From Monarcha castaneiventris obscurior (taxonomy: Eukaryota; Chordata; Aves; Passeriformes; Monarchidae), in the NCBI GenBank assembly GCA_026261815.1, contig JAMPIT010000481.1:3595501-3659500 (forward strand): DNA of 64,000 nt, given 5' to 3'. The notes under the pieces are model-generated. The model ran no database searches. It saw nothing but the letters and a program-made list of their open reading frames with translations, and was not told where the DNA came from. Below, one piece after another: positions 48,449 to 60,835 of this stretch (positions within the stretch are counted from its first letter, which is position 1; each line of letters starts with the position of its first letter). The position numbers were made by a program, and so were the translations under genes.

Positions 48449-49090
48449 GAGCCATAGAATACCAGGTTGGAAAGGACCTCAAGGATCATGATTGAACCTT
48501 TCTAGGCAAAAGCACAGCCTTGACAGGATGGCCCAGCATCCTGTCCAGCTGAATTTTAAAAGTGTCCAGCACTGGGGAATCCACCACTCCCCTGGGGAGA
48601 TTTTTCCAATGGCTGATTGTTCTCATTGTGAAAAATTTCCCACTTGTGTCCAAGTGGAATCTCCCCAGGAGTAACTTGTACCCATTGCCACCTGTCTTTT
48701 CCGTGTGATTCCCTGTAAAAAGGGAATTTCCATCTCCTTTATAGCCTGGAACATGGTGAGGGGGTCTCCCTAAGCCTTCTTTTCTCAAGGCTGAACAACC
48801 CCAGTTCTCTCAGCCTTTCCTCATGGGGCAGCTTGCCAGTTCTTTGCTGATTTTTGTGCTTTTTCTCTAGACCCTCTCCAGCCTTTCCACATCTTTTTTG
48901 CAGAGCAGGGACCAAAACTGAACTCAGTATTCCAGGTGAGGCCTGACAAGTACTGGATTGAGTGGGATGATGATTTTATCTCTGCTGGTGATACCCTTGT
49001 TGGTGCAGCCCAGCATCCTGCTGGCTCTCTGCCACCACAGCTCCCTGATCACCCATACTGAGCTTTTTGGCCACCAGCACCCCCTTTCTG
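48449..49090 (-). mobile_element. CR1 LINE, 5'-truncated
   Basis: On the plus strand the left edge reads CATAGAATACCAGGTTGGAA, the reverse complement of a CR1 3' end. The minus strand translates to a decayed CR1 ORF2 C-terminus (HWKNLPRGVVDSPVLDTFK). It continues through the CR1 segment with GAGGCCTGACAAG and GTGCAGCCCAGCATCCTGCT to about 49090. Confidence 0.85.
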
Positions 49091-52000
49091 CAGCAAGTGG
49101 CTCAGTTGCTGGCTTATCCCTGGTTCTCCCATCCACCTTTCCTGCTGGAGCCCCACTGCAGCCACCACAGACACACCTGACACTGCAGATATCCAGCCTT
49201 TCTCTTGCTCATCCCCCTGCTCTCATCTCAAATCCCTTCAGCTGCCACGAAAGCTTTGTGGAAGTTCCCCAAATGCCATTTGTGTGGGTGCGACCCCCCA
49301 TCTGTTAATTAGCATTTGCAAGCACGGACCAGTTTCTAATCGTGTGGGTAGAGGGTGGCTGTACTCATCCCACTTCTAGGAAAGATTAATTCCCAAATGC
49401 CAGAAGTAGAAATAATGGAGTGGATCATTCGTGGCGACCCCTTTGCCTCGCTGTGGGGCTGTGGTGGTCTCAGCAAAGGGCTAACAGGGGCTGTGCACAG
49501 CCAGCCCCTCACTGCCTCTGCTAAAGGAACATTAATTATAGAGAGCCCGAAGGATTCAGGGCTAAAAAGCCTAAAAAGCCTGAGTCGTATTTAAAACCAA
49601 GACAGTCAAATAACCGGTTGGATTTGATCATTAATAAATTACTGTGTTCTGATGGTGAAATTCAGCAAGAGGGTGACAGTCAGATGGGGAGGCTGGCAGC
49701 AAAAGTTTTAAAAATAAATAGTCTTAAATTGCAGGAAATTACAGCAAGCAGCTCCTTGGAGTTATTTTCCTGCATGCATTGTGTGTCTGAGGAGGCAGGC
49801 AGCCTGCTGGCAAGCTTTTGACCTTTTGTGTGAGGAATAAAATATGCAGGTGCAAGAGTGTGAGTGCACAACAGGGGACAGTGACTTTCAGCTGTGGTTT
49901 GAGCACTGGGGGGGCTCTGCAGGGCAGCCAGGAGTGCTCCACATTAGCTCCATTAAACCTGAGAGCAACACAGGGAGAGGCTGTGGCTGTAAAGGATTGC
50001 AGAGTTTGTGTGTTTCCTACAAATATCCTTGTACTCCAAATCTGTAAATCAGCCGATGGAAGACTTGTGCTAAATGATCTTGGTGAGAATTGATCTGGTT
50101 CTCATATTGCCCTATTTATATTTCAGTCTGGAGTAACTCTTAGAGCAGTGGAGTTTAGTTCAATGGCATTGCTGCAACCATGATCTCACTCCCAGTTCCT
50201 TGTCTGAAAGGAAATCCATACCTGCATGGCAGGGGCTTCCTCCCACTGTAATTATATTCCAAATTCCTGAACCCTCTACGTGAATATGAATGAGAAGTGA
50301 TGATTTTAAATGTAATGATGATGCTGTAGGTAAAAAGGGGACAGTAATGTTGGGAATGTCAACTCTGCAGTGGCTGGAGGAACAAGTCCCCCCAATTCTC
50401 CCTCTGCAACAGAAGTGCCCAATCCTGGATCTCTGTGGACAAAAGGAATTGCTCCACTCAGAAATTCAGTGTTTATCAGGTCAGTGTTCATACAGACAAA
50501 ACTGAGGAGTTCCAGTCATTCAGTTCTCACAGTTTAATGTTGTTGTTACTGCTCCAATGTTCGTCAGTTGTTTGGGCATGAAAAATCACCAGTTTTTACT
50601 GTGGGAAAAACCCCCTGCTTTACTTTATAAATCACAGAGGAATTTACACTGAGGATTATGAATCCAAAATTTTATCTACTGTAGATCACATTTAGAACCA
50701 ATTTTTAGCTCCATGTTCTTATCAAAATATTGTTTTTAAAAAAATAAAAGATATGTTCTTGGAAGCTTAAATAACCTCCTTAGAGAAACTTGTATCCATG
50801 TAGGTTTTACAACTAAAACCAGTTCTAACTATTATCTGCTGGTGGCACCATTACACCAGAGGAATTTATTATCCAAGTCTTAAATGAAAAACTGCCACAG
50901 ACTACACCTCTCAATTTGATTTGATGGAAATTATTTTTTTTATTTATTCACAGTTTGGTGTCAGTTAAAGCCAGTCATTTTGTTGCCACTGGGCCTTTGT
51001 GGGTGACTTTTAAAGAAATGAGCTTCATAAGGAACCTAATGGTGATGTAGCAGGGAAGAAAATTGTCTGGCAGTGTCACCTAAAGTAGGTGATCCTTTAT
51101 CCTGTTTTTTTTCTCTGCATCAGAAGTAATTCCACATTGAGTTTTATTCCCCCACTTTTTTAAAAAAATTTCAGAAATCTTCACTAAATAAATTAAAAAG
51201 CCATCTTAGATCATGTTTAATCTTTCAGATGCTGAGAATTAATCTCTGACACTTGATTTTTCTAATTTTAAGTGGGTAGAAACAGGTACATTGGGTTTTT
51301 TTCTGTGGGGTAACCACACAGACAAACCTAATCTTTTTAGTACAATACAGCTCATTTTGTTTTCTTCACAAACATTATTTTGTCCTAATCTTTCATGTAA
51401 TTTCCTAGACCTTTCCATTATTGATATATATTGATACATAACTGTGTGAGCCACTTACATACCCCACAACATAGTGCAGTTTGATTTTTCCTGTGGCTAG
51501 GAGAGCAATCATTTCCCACAGTATTTTTCCACACAGGTTTCTTCTAACTTTAGTTTTCAGCTTAAAGTTACGAAGATTGAAAATTTTTAGTAGTTACCTA
51601 AATTAATCTTTGTCCTCCCTGGGAGACACAAACATTTCTAATCAAACATATAATTGATTGTATTAATTCTGTTTTTCTTGCAAGGAACTGTTTGGTGCAA
51701 TCTTCTTTGCTCAGAAATGGGAGAATCACACTACACTTCAGCCCAGTGTGAATGCCCTTATCCATGGCCCTGTATGAGAGAGAAAATGATTCAGTTTAAA
51801 AATCCTCTTAGCAAACCTGGTATTTTTCTGTTTCTCCCAATTTTAGAAAGCACAAATTCCCCCCCATGTTGTTCTCTCCCTCCTCTGGTTGAGGTTGCTT
51901 TATATCTGGGCAGAAGTAATTTGTGCAAGACACATTACTTATAGGACAGTGCCTAAAAATACATCAAAAGGTCACTGCACAGCAGACAGAAGGCAGCACT

Positions 52001-53150
52001 TGTTGCAGCCACTCGCACTGAGAATGACAGGTCTTTGTTAATATTAATTTTGCATATTTTAAACAGTGCCTGCTTTAAAAATACATTGCACAAACATGCA
52101 GCAATGAGCATTTTGTGAGCCCTGGGACTGGGTAACGGAGGTCAGCTCTTCACTGATGATTTTAGGCACAAGTGTTTGTTCTTTTTGGCTTCCAGGTTTG
52201 TGAATTAGAGCTGTATTGTGCATCTGCTTCCAGGGAAGTGGGGTATATTTCCAAAAAATACAAGGGAAATTAAGAATAGTAACAAAGATGTATAAAGTAC
52301 CGAGAAGATCCAGAGCTAATGACTTGCACAAACATTCACCACGATTGTGCTTATAATAGTAAGCATGTCCAGAGAACATGGGAAAACTCTGCTGGGAGAG
52401 CAAGGCCAGATTCCCTCCGTGCTCAGGAGAAGCTGAGCTGCCGTGGGGAGGTGGATCAGAGCCTCCACAGTGTCCTGCTGCTCCCACAGCATCCAGCTGC
52501 CTTCCCTCAGCTCCTGGCCCAGGGATGCCTCTCTCTTTCCTGGCTCCCTCAGGCCTTGGAAATGTTCCTCCAAAGGCAGTGGTGGCAGCTGCTCCGTGCA
52601 CTGACCTTAGGATCCACCTGGATTATCCCCAGGATCATCTTCTTCCCTCCAGCTGGTGATGTGACACTGAAAGTTAGCTCCCTACACACAATACACACAC
52701 AGCCACCTCTTGTGCCATCCCTTCTTGTGAGCCCAGGCTAAATCAAAAGGTGTGATTCTCTCCTCAGGTGGACATTATCCAGGAATGGTGTTTTTACAAA
52801 AACCATGGATTCTGAGTCTTTGTATGTCTCCAGAGAAAAGGCTGCAATATTTGAAAGGCTCTATCAACATCAAACAAAGAAACCCTGGCACCTGGACACT
52901 GTTCCCATCAAGGCCCTCTCACTCGAGCACGCTCCGTTTGTTTTGTAATTTATCCTTAATAAGAAAATGTTGAAAAGATCTAATTCTGGCTGGGCATCAA
53001 AGGCAGTGGAGCTGTACATGGACAGTGTTGTTTATAATGTGACTGTGCTGTGTGGCAATTTACAACCCAAATTTATGTTGCTATTGAGTATGGCCTTTTT
53101 TTTTTTTCTTTTGAAAACTGGTGTCTAAGTGTGTTTACAATGGTAATTAT

Positions 53151-54008
53151 TCACACAGAGTTAGAAGCAAAAAAAGATTGAAGTGTGGTGAAAGCAGCAG
53201 CGTCACAAGAAAGGTGATACTGTGTAGGTAAAGTCATTTCAGAGCTTCCTGACATGTTAAGTTTATGAAGATGAATGTTAATTCTCTTTTGGAAGAAGGA
53301 TTGAGGTAGAACAGATGGGTTGGTTGCCAAGAAAATGGTTTGAAAGGAAGTAATATGCACGTTGACATTTCCTGCTTTTACATAATTATTTTTTAAATAA
53401 CTTATGTAATTGCCTTGAGTGGAATGACTGTGTTCATTAGTGGGGTATGAAGACAAGCATTTCCAGCATCTCAGAAGGGCTGTCTTGTGCTGTACCTCTC
53501 TTCTGTTGCATTTAACCACCCCAGCACATGCTTTTATTTTGTTTTTGACAAAGCAAAATGCCATGACTTGAACGAAAACCGAGCAGCATCGAGCATACAC
53601 ATCTTGCTGTGTGTGCAGCCTGTTCCAGCTGGAGGGGTTAAACGTGAGCAGGACTTTGTCCACCTTCCCACGGCTGCCCACTCGGGGTGGAAAATCATGG
53701 TCCTTGCCCTCCCAGGGCTCGAGGATCATCTCCCTCTTCCTCTGAGCACAATTTGTTGGCTCATCCCACTCTCCCTGAGAATCAAATCCACAAAGCAGGT
53801 CTTGGAGCAGAGGATGTTGGCAGGTTGAAGGCCAAGGAATATTTTCCTCCCTGGCCCCTCTCAGTGCCCCTGTGTGCTGGGTATCTTCTCTCTGCTCCCA
53901 GATTTTCCCTGTGAAAATCCCGGTGAGCACAACCCCCGCCCCGACCCCCATCCCAAGCATCCTGTAGCTCTGCAAGCAGAGTTCTGCTGCCTTGTTTTCA
54001 GGTTCCAC
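53151..54008 (-). other. Unexplained 285-codon open frame
   Basis: This is the longest single-frame ORF in the window outside the tandem repeat. It begins MEPENKAAELCLQS and has a short apolar stretch (MGVGAGVVLTGIF) near residues 20-32. I recognise no domain, no homologous family and no splice-linked partner, and its low-complexity-free but erratic composition does not look conserved. A chance frame is the default explanation. Confidence 0.15.
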
Positions 54009-54321
54009 TCGAGCATATTCTGAATGTGGCGATGCTGATCCGCTGCTGCAGCCAGAGCTGCGCTGCGCTGTGCGGGGTCATTGCTGCCAGCCGTGCCCTG
54101 TGCCTGCCCACTGCCTGCTCCTGGCAGCTCTGCGCCCTCCACAGACTGCCCATTATGCCGTGATGATAATTAAATCTCCCCTGCAGCAGGCAGGTCTGAG
54201 CCGTGCAGCAGGAGCCCTCCTTGTCCGTGCAGCTGCCAAGGAAGATGCAGCCCGTAATGATGCCGTAATCACCTGCCGGCTGCACAATGCCTGCCACCAA
54301 ATATTTGTTCCCGACGAGCTC

Positions 54322-54363
54322 TTTCAGCAGCTGTCAGATGTTGATGGCTTTCAGCTGCTGAAA
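54322..54363. repeat. Inverted repeat with two CAGCTG E-boxes
   Basis: TTTCAGCAGCTG at 54322-54333 and its exact reverse complement at 54352-54363 are separated by 18 bases. It lies within a GC-richer patch (about 53990-54520) in otherwise AT-rich sequence, which may be a regulatory element. Confidence 0.6.
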
Positions 54364-57300
54364 CAACCTGTGCCCTGTGCGAACCGGGGGACACATCATG
54401 GAAATGGGCATAAATATTCATGTGGGACTAACAAAACCAAAAGTGCCAGTGTGGTTATCAGAGCTCCCGTGTGGATGTGCTGTGATGGGTTTAGAGTGAT
54501 GAATGCGGCGTGAATGTTTGGAAGTAATGTGCTTCCAAAAGAAAAAGTTGTTCTTTTTACACTTGTGAGGAAAAAAACCCCACTAAAGTCAGTGGGATTG
54601 GAGGGGCAGGTGGGTAAGAGCAGGAGTTGTGCCCCTGGGTGATGCAGGCAGTTCTGGGCTGGGCGCTGCTCTCTGCTTTGGGGGATGCACTGAAACTTGT
54701 TCCTGGGAGAAAGGAGCTGCTCTGTTTGCTCATCCTGATCGCTTCTGTCTTCTGAACCTGCTTATGAAGAATTGAAAGTTTCTCACCAGATCTGTGCCAG
54801 ATGCTTACGGGACACAGAACCCCGCAGGCTGAGTTCGGTGTTGCAGTTTCTAAAATAATTAATGTCAAGGATAGCAATGCATCTGATTTGGTCAGGAGTT
54901 GATAATTTCCCACCTTTCAGTACCCCAAAGCCTCAAATCTTTGACATCAGAATAGAAGTGTTGTGAGTCAGTCTCTTTAGACAGACTCTTACAAATTAAT
55001 TCTGACAATGTGTCTACATTGGATTTTTAAATAAATAAATTTGTTTGTAATGTGCTTTTACTTTTTCCTTCAGATTCAGGATAGCCCTGCTGAGAGGGGT
55101 CGAGGATGATGTTCCTCTTGAAACCCTTTGTTGGTAGGTCCCCTAAAGGTACATCAGAAGCCAGTGACACCCATTTAACTAATCATAAATTGGTGGTGAT
55201 ATCCTTCATTACCTTGAACAATTATCCATATAGCCTCAGTGTGTATATTTTTCTGGGGAAGAAGTCTTGTGAAAATAAAGTTAATTCAGTGTCTCAGATA
55301 AAGAATGATATTTTAGTTAGGAATTGTTGTCATAATAATTGCACAAAAGGCTTCAAATATTTTGCAACTTGGTACAAATAAAATGTTCAAAGATACAGGT
55401 GTTGTTCATGAGCCATCAAAGAGTTTTCCACTGCCACCACGGTGTTTTATTAAAATGAAAAGAAGAGAAAAGATAAAAACCAAAGCTCTGTGCTAATCTT
55501 TGCCTTTGTTGCTTAAGGGACATTTCAGTATAAAGTAGCAATTTCCATATCATTTGAATAGCAGTTGCAACCCATTGATGTTTAAAGTGAAATGTGCAGC
55601 TCCTGTAATCAGCAAAACAGATGCAAATGTCTTGTCTGTCTCAAAGTGCAGCTCCCTGCTCGCTGCCTCAATTACAGTGGAAAACACAATCAGATAATGG
55701 AAATCATGGGATCCCCTCTTTCATCTCTTTGCTAGCAAGAGTTTGTTCAAAAGCATCTGGAGTGAGCCCAGCTGGGTGCACACGAGGGTCCCTGCAGCAT
55801 CGCTGCCCTCCTGAGCTGCACAAGGTCCTGCAGAGCTCTGGAGGTGGGAGAGGGACACATCTCCCCTCCTCTGCCCTCTTCCCTAACCCTTCCCCTGCCC
55901 CTGGGGACAGGAATGGCCTTTTAGTTCTGTTTATGCCCGGTGCCATCCCAGTGAGAGCCTCTGCACATTTTTGTAAATAAGCAATAGCAAAAATAAATGA
56001 CATTTAGCATTTCCATCCCCGGCCAGTGGCTTTGGTGGTGCAGGGAGCAGGGTAGCAGGTTGAGTAAAACTCCCTGAATTCTGCCATCCCTGGCTTTAGG
56101 TGGCTGGAGCTGCTCCTCAGAGGGCTTTTTAGCTCTAAAAATAACCTGTAATGGCATGAGGGAAGAGTTTACTTTATCCTTCACATTTCCAAATGTAACA
56201 GTGAGCACATCCATGGTGTTTTCCTGTGCCTGCTGTGTCTGAGCTGCTGGCACAGTGATCAGAGAGAGGTTTCCATCAGAATGACTTCTGAGTGGAATTG
56301 CCCTTCCTTGGAAAGGGAAAACTTCCCAGGAAAAGGCTTGGGTTTGATCAAATTAAAATTGATGAAGCCTCCGAAACAGGTTGCTGATGGGATGAGAATC
56401 CTCCTTTGCTTCCTCTAAAGCACTTTCCTGAAAAGAGGCTGGTTTTTTGGGTTTTCTTATTAGTACTTTTCCTAATCAGGAGACATCTAATGGAAAAGGA
56501 TTTCCATCTTGTGGTCAGCTGTGGTAATAAAACACTCCAGCTGGACTTTTTTTTATAGCAAACCAAACTGGTTTCAATAAGAAATAATGCAAATCTGTTG
56601 TAGGTCCTTGTGAAGGTAAGTGCTGGAGACCTCACAGAGTGTGTTTGTACAGAAGGTAAAACTGTTTCAGGATTATCCCCCTTCAGAAAGTCATCTTGGA
56701 ACTAAAATAATTGGGAAAGGTATAAAATAAGTGATTCATGGTGGAATATTTAATTCAGACACATTACACATCAACCTGGCCTCAGGAGCCATGCACAGGA
56801 GCCCTTGCTTGGAACTGTAACAGAAAGGAGGCAATTACTCCTGAACTTCTGGGAAAATTTCTACCCAGGGCCAAATATTGTTGCTTGGATTGTTTTCTAT
56901 TCCAGGATGACTCTGAGTCTCAGTACAACGTCATCATAACTTCATGCAGATATTTGTTGTTCAGGGCAAATTTTGAAACCCGTGCTCTAATCTTGAAATA
57001 GCAAAATGCTGCAGGGTTAAGTGCTGGAGTTCACTGGAAAATCTGCCCACTTCAGTGGGAAAGACTTTTTAATATATTAAAAACAAAACAAATTTGGAAA
57101 GGTCATTTTAAATATTAAGGGCTGTGGCTGAAGGGCAGGGCTGTGTGTGCTGGGGAGGTTTAGAGCTCAGATCTTGGGCAGGTGCTCTGTAAATGACCTC
57201 AGTTGTACAACCCTGCAAGGACAGGTGAGGCTGTTAAAAGGAATAATTAATTTCTTATGTCTAATTACTACCTTGTGCAGTCGTACACTGTGATGCCCTT

Positions 57301-60300
57301 GCAGATTGCACTGAAGATCTGACTTCAGCAAGAGCTGGACCAGCCCTGAATATATTTACAAGGAGAGTTAAATAAGATCTCAGATCAAATTCTTAGAGAT
57401 AAATGTAAGAACTTCATAAGTATTTTTTATTTTGAGGGCTTGTAACTAAAGGAGATGTTCAGTGTGTTCCTTAGTGGGTGCCAAAAGGCTTATTTTCAGA
57501 AGTGTCTGAATTTCAGGGAAAGTCAATAACTACTATATTTAATCAGAAGTCTTTGCAACTGCTGCTGAAATCCATCTATGTTCTTTTTCTAGGAATAATA
57601 AGGAAAAAAAAATGCAGCATGTATATGAAAAATCAGGTAAAATGCATATGACTTACATGGCACAATAGGGTAGATTTCAAAAAACCAGTTCAACAACATG
57701 TCTGAGGTTGTGCTGTAAATGTCACTGTAAGGAAAGTAGAAAAAAAGAAAATATTTGTGAACTCTTTGCAGTATTTGGTAAATAGTTTCCAGAAAATCTT
57801 TTGTCCAAAATTTGCACATGGGCCTTGTTCTGTTGGTGACTGCAGCCAGTGGGAGTTTTTGCCATGGTCTCTACTGAAACAAGATCCCATTTATTTTTTT
57901 ATTTTTTATGTGGAGGTATAAATCTTGGACCTTAATTGCAAAAACACTTAAGGAGGAAAACATTTTGTCTTTTTATTTAAAAAAAAAGTCATCTAACAAC
58001 TAGTTAGTTAAAAGCATTAAAAAATACTTGAGGAAAGGCTTCCTTAAATCAAACATTTGGCTTTTAGACCTTCCTGGAGGGTGCTGTGTTTATCCCATTT
58101 ATTTGAAGTGTGAGAACTCTGTGTCAGATGAAGCCATTTGCAACTCCTGGGGCAGCAAACAGCAAAGCCCCTGGCTCAGCTCGGGGCTGCTCTGAAGAAA
58201 TGCAGCTTCCACACTTTCACATTTCCCCACAGGAAGGGAGAAGTGAGGAGAAATCAGCCAGAGAGGAGAGAGGAGATGCCCTGGCACTGAGGGGAGCAGC
58301 TGAGCCTGCCAGGGTGGCTGTGGGCAGGGCTGGGGATGCCGTGGAGCATCCCTGGGCTCCTGGAGCATCCCTGAGCTCCCCATGTGAGATGGGAATTGTG
58401 CACCAGGAGGGCTCAGCCCCGGGCTCGCTCTCCAGGTTTGGGTTATTCTGTGAATTGCAATATGTACATGGATGGACATTTCCTCTGGCAAAATTTTGGG
58501 AGCTCATGCAGGTGGTCCCTTACCCACAGTAACTCCAAATAGAGGAGCTTTGGGCCTGCTGAGGGTGATGGTTGAGGGATGAACAACTTCTTTCTTCAAT
58601 TTATGCACAGTGCTTCCTTTCTCTACTTCAAACTGCCGAGTAACTCCATCCTTTGAAAAGTGTTTCATTTATCTAATTCTTTGGACTTATAATGTTACCT
58701 ACTGCTCTGTGTGTTGGTGAAAAAGTGTTTTATTGGTCTGAAATTTTGTTGACAAATGTCACCTCACTCGTGTGGAGGTTTTCATTTCAAAGCAATTGCC
58801 CTGTGCAAGTGACACCTCTGAAGGCTCTCGTGTCACCCTGACAGCAGTGGCTGGGCACCATCCTCCCTGCTCCTGCTGTTCCCAGCCTTGGAAAGGACCA
58901 TTTTTGTGCAAGCTTTGGTTCCCACATCCTCAGCTCTTCAAACTGTGAGGAGGAAAGTAAGTACAGGTGCTCTGGGGAGAGCTGGCTGACCAAATGGACT
59001 GGTTTGGTTTCCTTTTATTACCGGTTGCTAAGAAATGTCTGCAGGAAGCTGCCGAGCTCACTCTTGCGGGGTTGCTTTCCATATAAATGACCACCAGGGT
59101 CACCCAAGTGTGGCCTCAGAGGAGAGAGGTGGAGAAGGTGAGGAACAGCAGGGAGGTGTCGCTGGCAGTGCCAGAGAGACTCTCCTGGCACGGCTCTCCT
59201 GGGCATGGTCTGTGCTGGGACACGTCCTGGGGAATTGCCCTTGGAAGGGGCTCCCCATCTGGTTCCACCTGGACTTGGGAAGTCCCAAGTTTTGCAATCC
59301 CAGTGGATGGTGGAAGTGAGGAATCTGGATAAGAGATGGAGCTCACGGTGCCTCAGAGCAGGCCATGAAACTTTGGTAGTTTCTATGGCCCAGATCCAGT
59401 GTGGTTTTTTCACTGGTTTTGGTTTTTCTGCAGTTCCCAAGCCCTGGGCAAGTGCTGTGACACCAGGCTGCAGCTTTCAGCAGCAGCAGCCCAGAAAAGC
59501 TGGTTAATCACTAGTTTATTAGCTCGTGGCCTTAGGCAAACCTGAAATCATTAACAGCCCATTTGTTGGGCTAATGACTCTTTTTTACTAGATGTATAAT
59601 TTAATATATGGTAACTTTCATGCTTAATTATGCTCTTCAAAGCTTCTTTTGAAGGAATTTATTTCTCTGTGTGCATGTATATTAGAGGGTTGGGAGCTGG
59701 CTGGCTTTGCTTGCATGCTGCTCTGTGTTAAAATCTAGATAGTTTATGAAAGAAGATTTTAATTTAGATATGGGTATTTCCCCTGTTGCTTGTTCTTTCA
59801 ATATTTTTATCTTCGAGTGCTTGAAAAATAAATAATGATGAATTATTTTAAACCAACAGGTTTAAAATGGCATCATTTCATTCCCCACTGTAGGTTGCTA
59901 CATTGTTTTGGACAAGACCTAAACCCAAAGTCCTGATCAATAGGGCCATTGTGCCAGCAGCTTCCAAATGAATGCAAGTCTTGATCTCAGTGTCCTGGCT
60001 GTTTTCCAGCCTGGTTCACATTTTACTCAACAGCAAGTCCCACTTCTGTTCCCTCTAACCTCAGTGGGAACGGAGGCAGACCACTGCAGAGTGCTGCTAA
60101 TCCCACGTGCCATTTGCATGCAGCACTTGTAAAGCATTCTGGGATCAGCTGGGATGAAAAAGGGCTGTGCGTGTAAGATGTTTTTCATTGGCATCCCAAA
60201 TCCGCTGCTGTATCAGTGAAAGGAGTTTATGACTTTGTCAATCGGGAACATTTTTTTTCTTTGAGCGGGGCAGCTGATTGAGAAGGATAATAAAGATGAA

Positions 60301-60821
60301 TTTGATTTTCTTTCTGTGAGCTCTAGTGTCCCCTTCATGGAGATTAAAAATTTCCCGGTGCTGTTTTCAGCTCCACAGAGCAAGCAAAAGCTAATCTCCT
60401 GCTTGGCTATACCCACACCACTGCCGTGCACTAATAGGATCGCCATACAGTTGTGACTTAACAGGCACTGGGAGAGGATAATCCTGTTTATTCGGTCATC
60501 CAAAACACTGATGATCTGAGATAATCAGCGGGCTGGGAGCAGGGGAGGAGGAGGGATGGGGTTTGCTTTGCCGTGTGGTTCGTCTGGGCAGGTGCTGAGT
60601 GCCAGGGAATGGCTCCATCTCTTACAGAGCATGGGAAGGGACCAAAAACATCCTCCCAATGCCAGCCCTGGGGAGCCATCCTGATAGAGCAACGGCCTTG
60701 GCAGTGTCTGGTCCAGATGTTGTGCTCGACAATGCTAAATTGTTCTTTTTGTGACTGATTTAATGTGGAAATACTCAGTGTCTGAGTGGCCACATGAGAC
60801 ACTTTGTGCAAAATGCTTTGG

Positions 60822-60835
60822 CTACCAGGTGGCAG
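60822..60835 (+). promoter_or_regulatory. CTCF-type binding motif, second site
   Basis: CTACCAGGTGGCAG matches 13 of 14 positions of CCASYAGRKGGCRS, with a mismatch only at position 2. It has the same orientation as the site at 42187. Confidence 0.4.

Noticed and set aside
53992..54513. 173-codon plus-strand frame in the GC patch
   Set aside because: GC-rich sequence with cysteine- and alanine-rich composition, no family match. More likely non-coding regulatory sequence.
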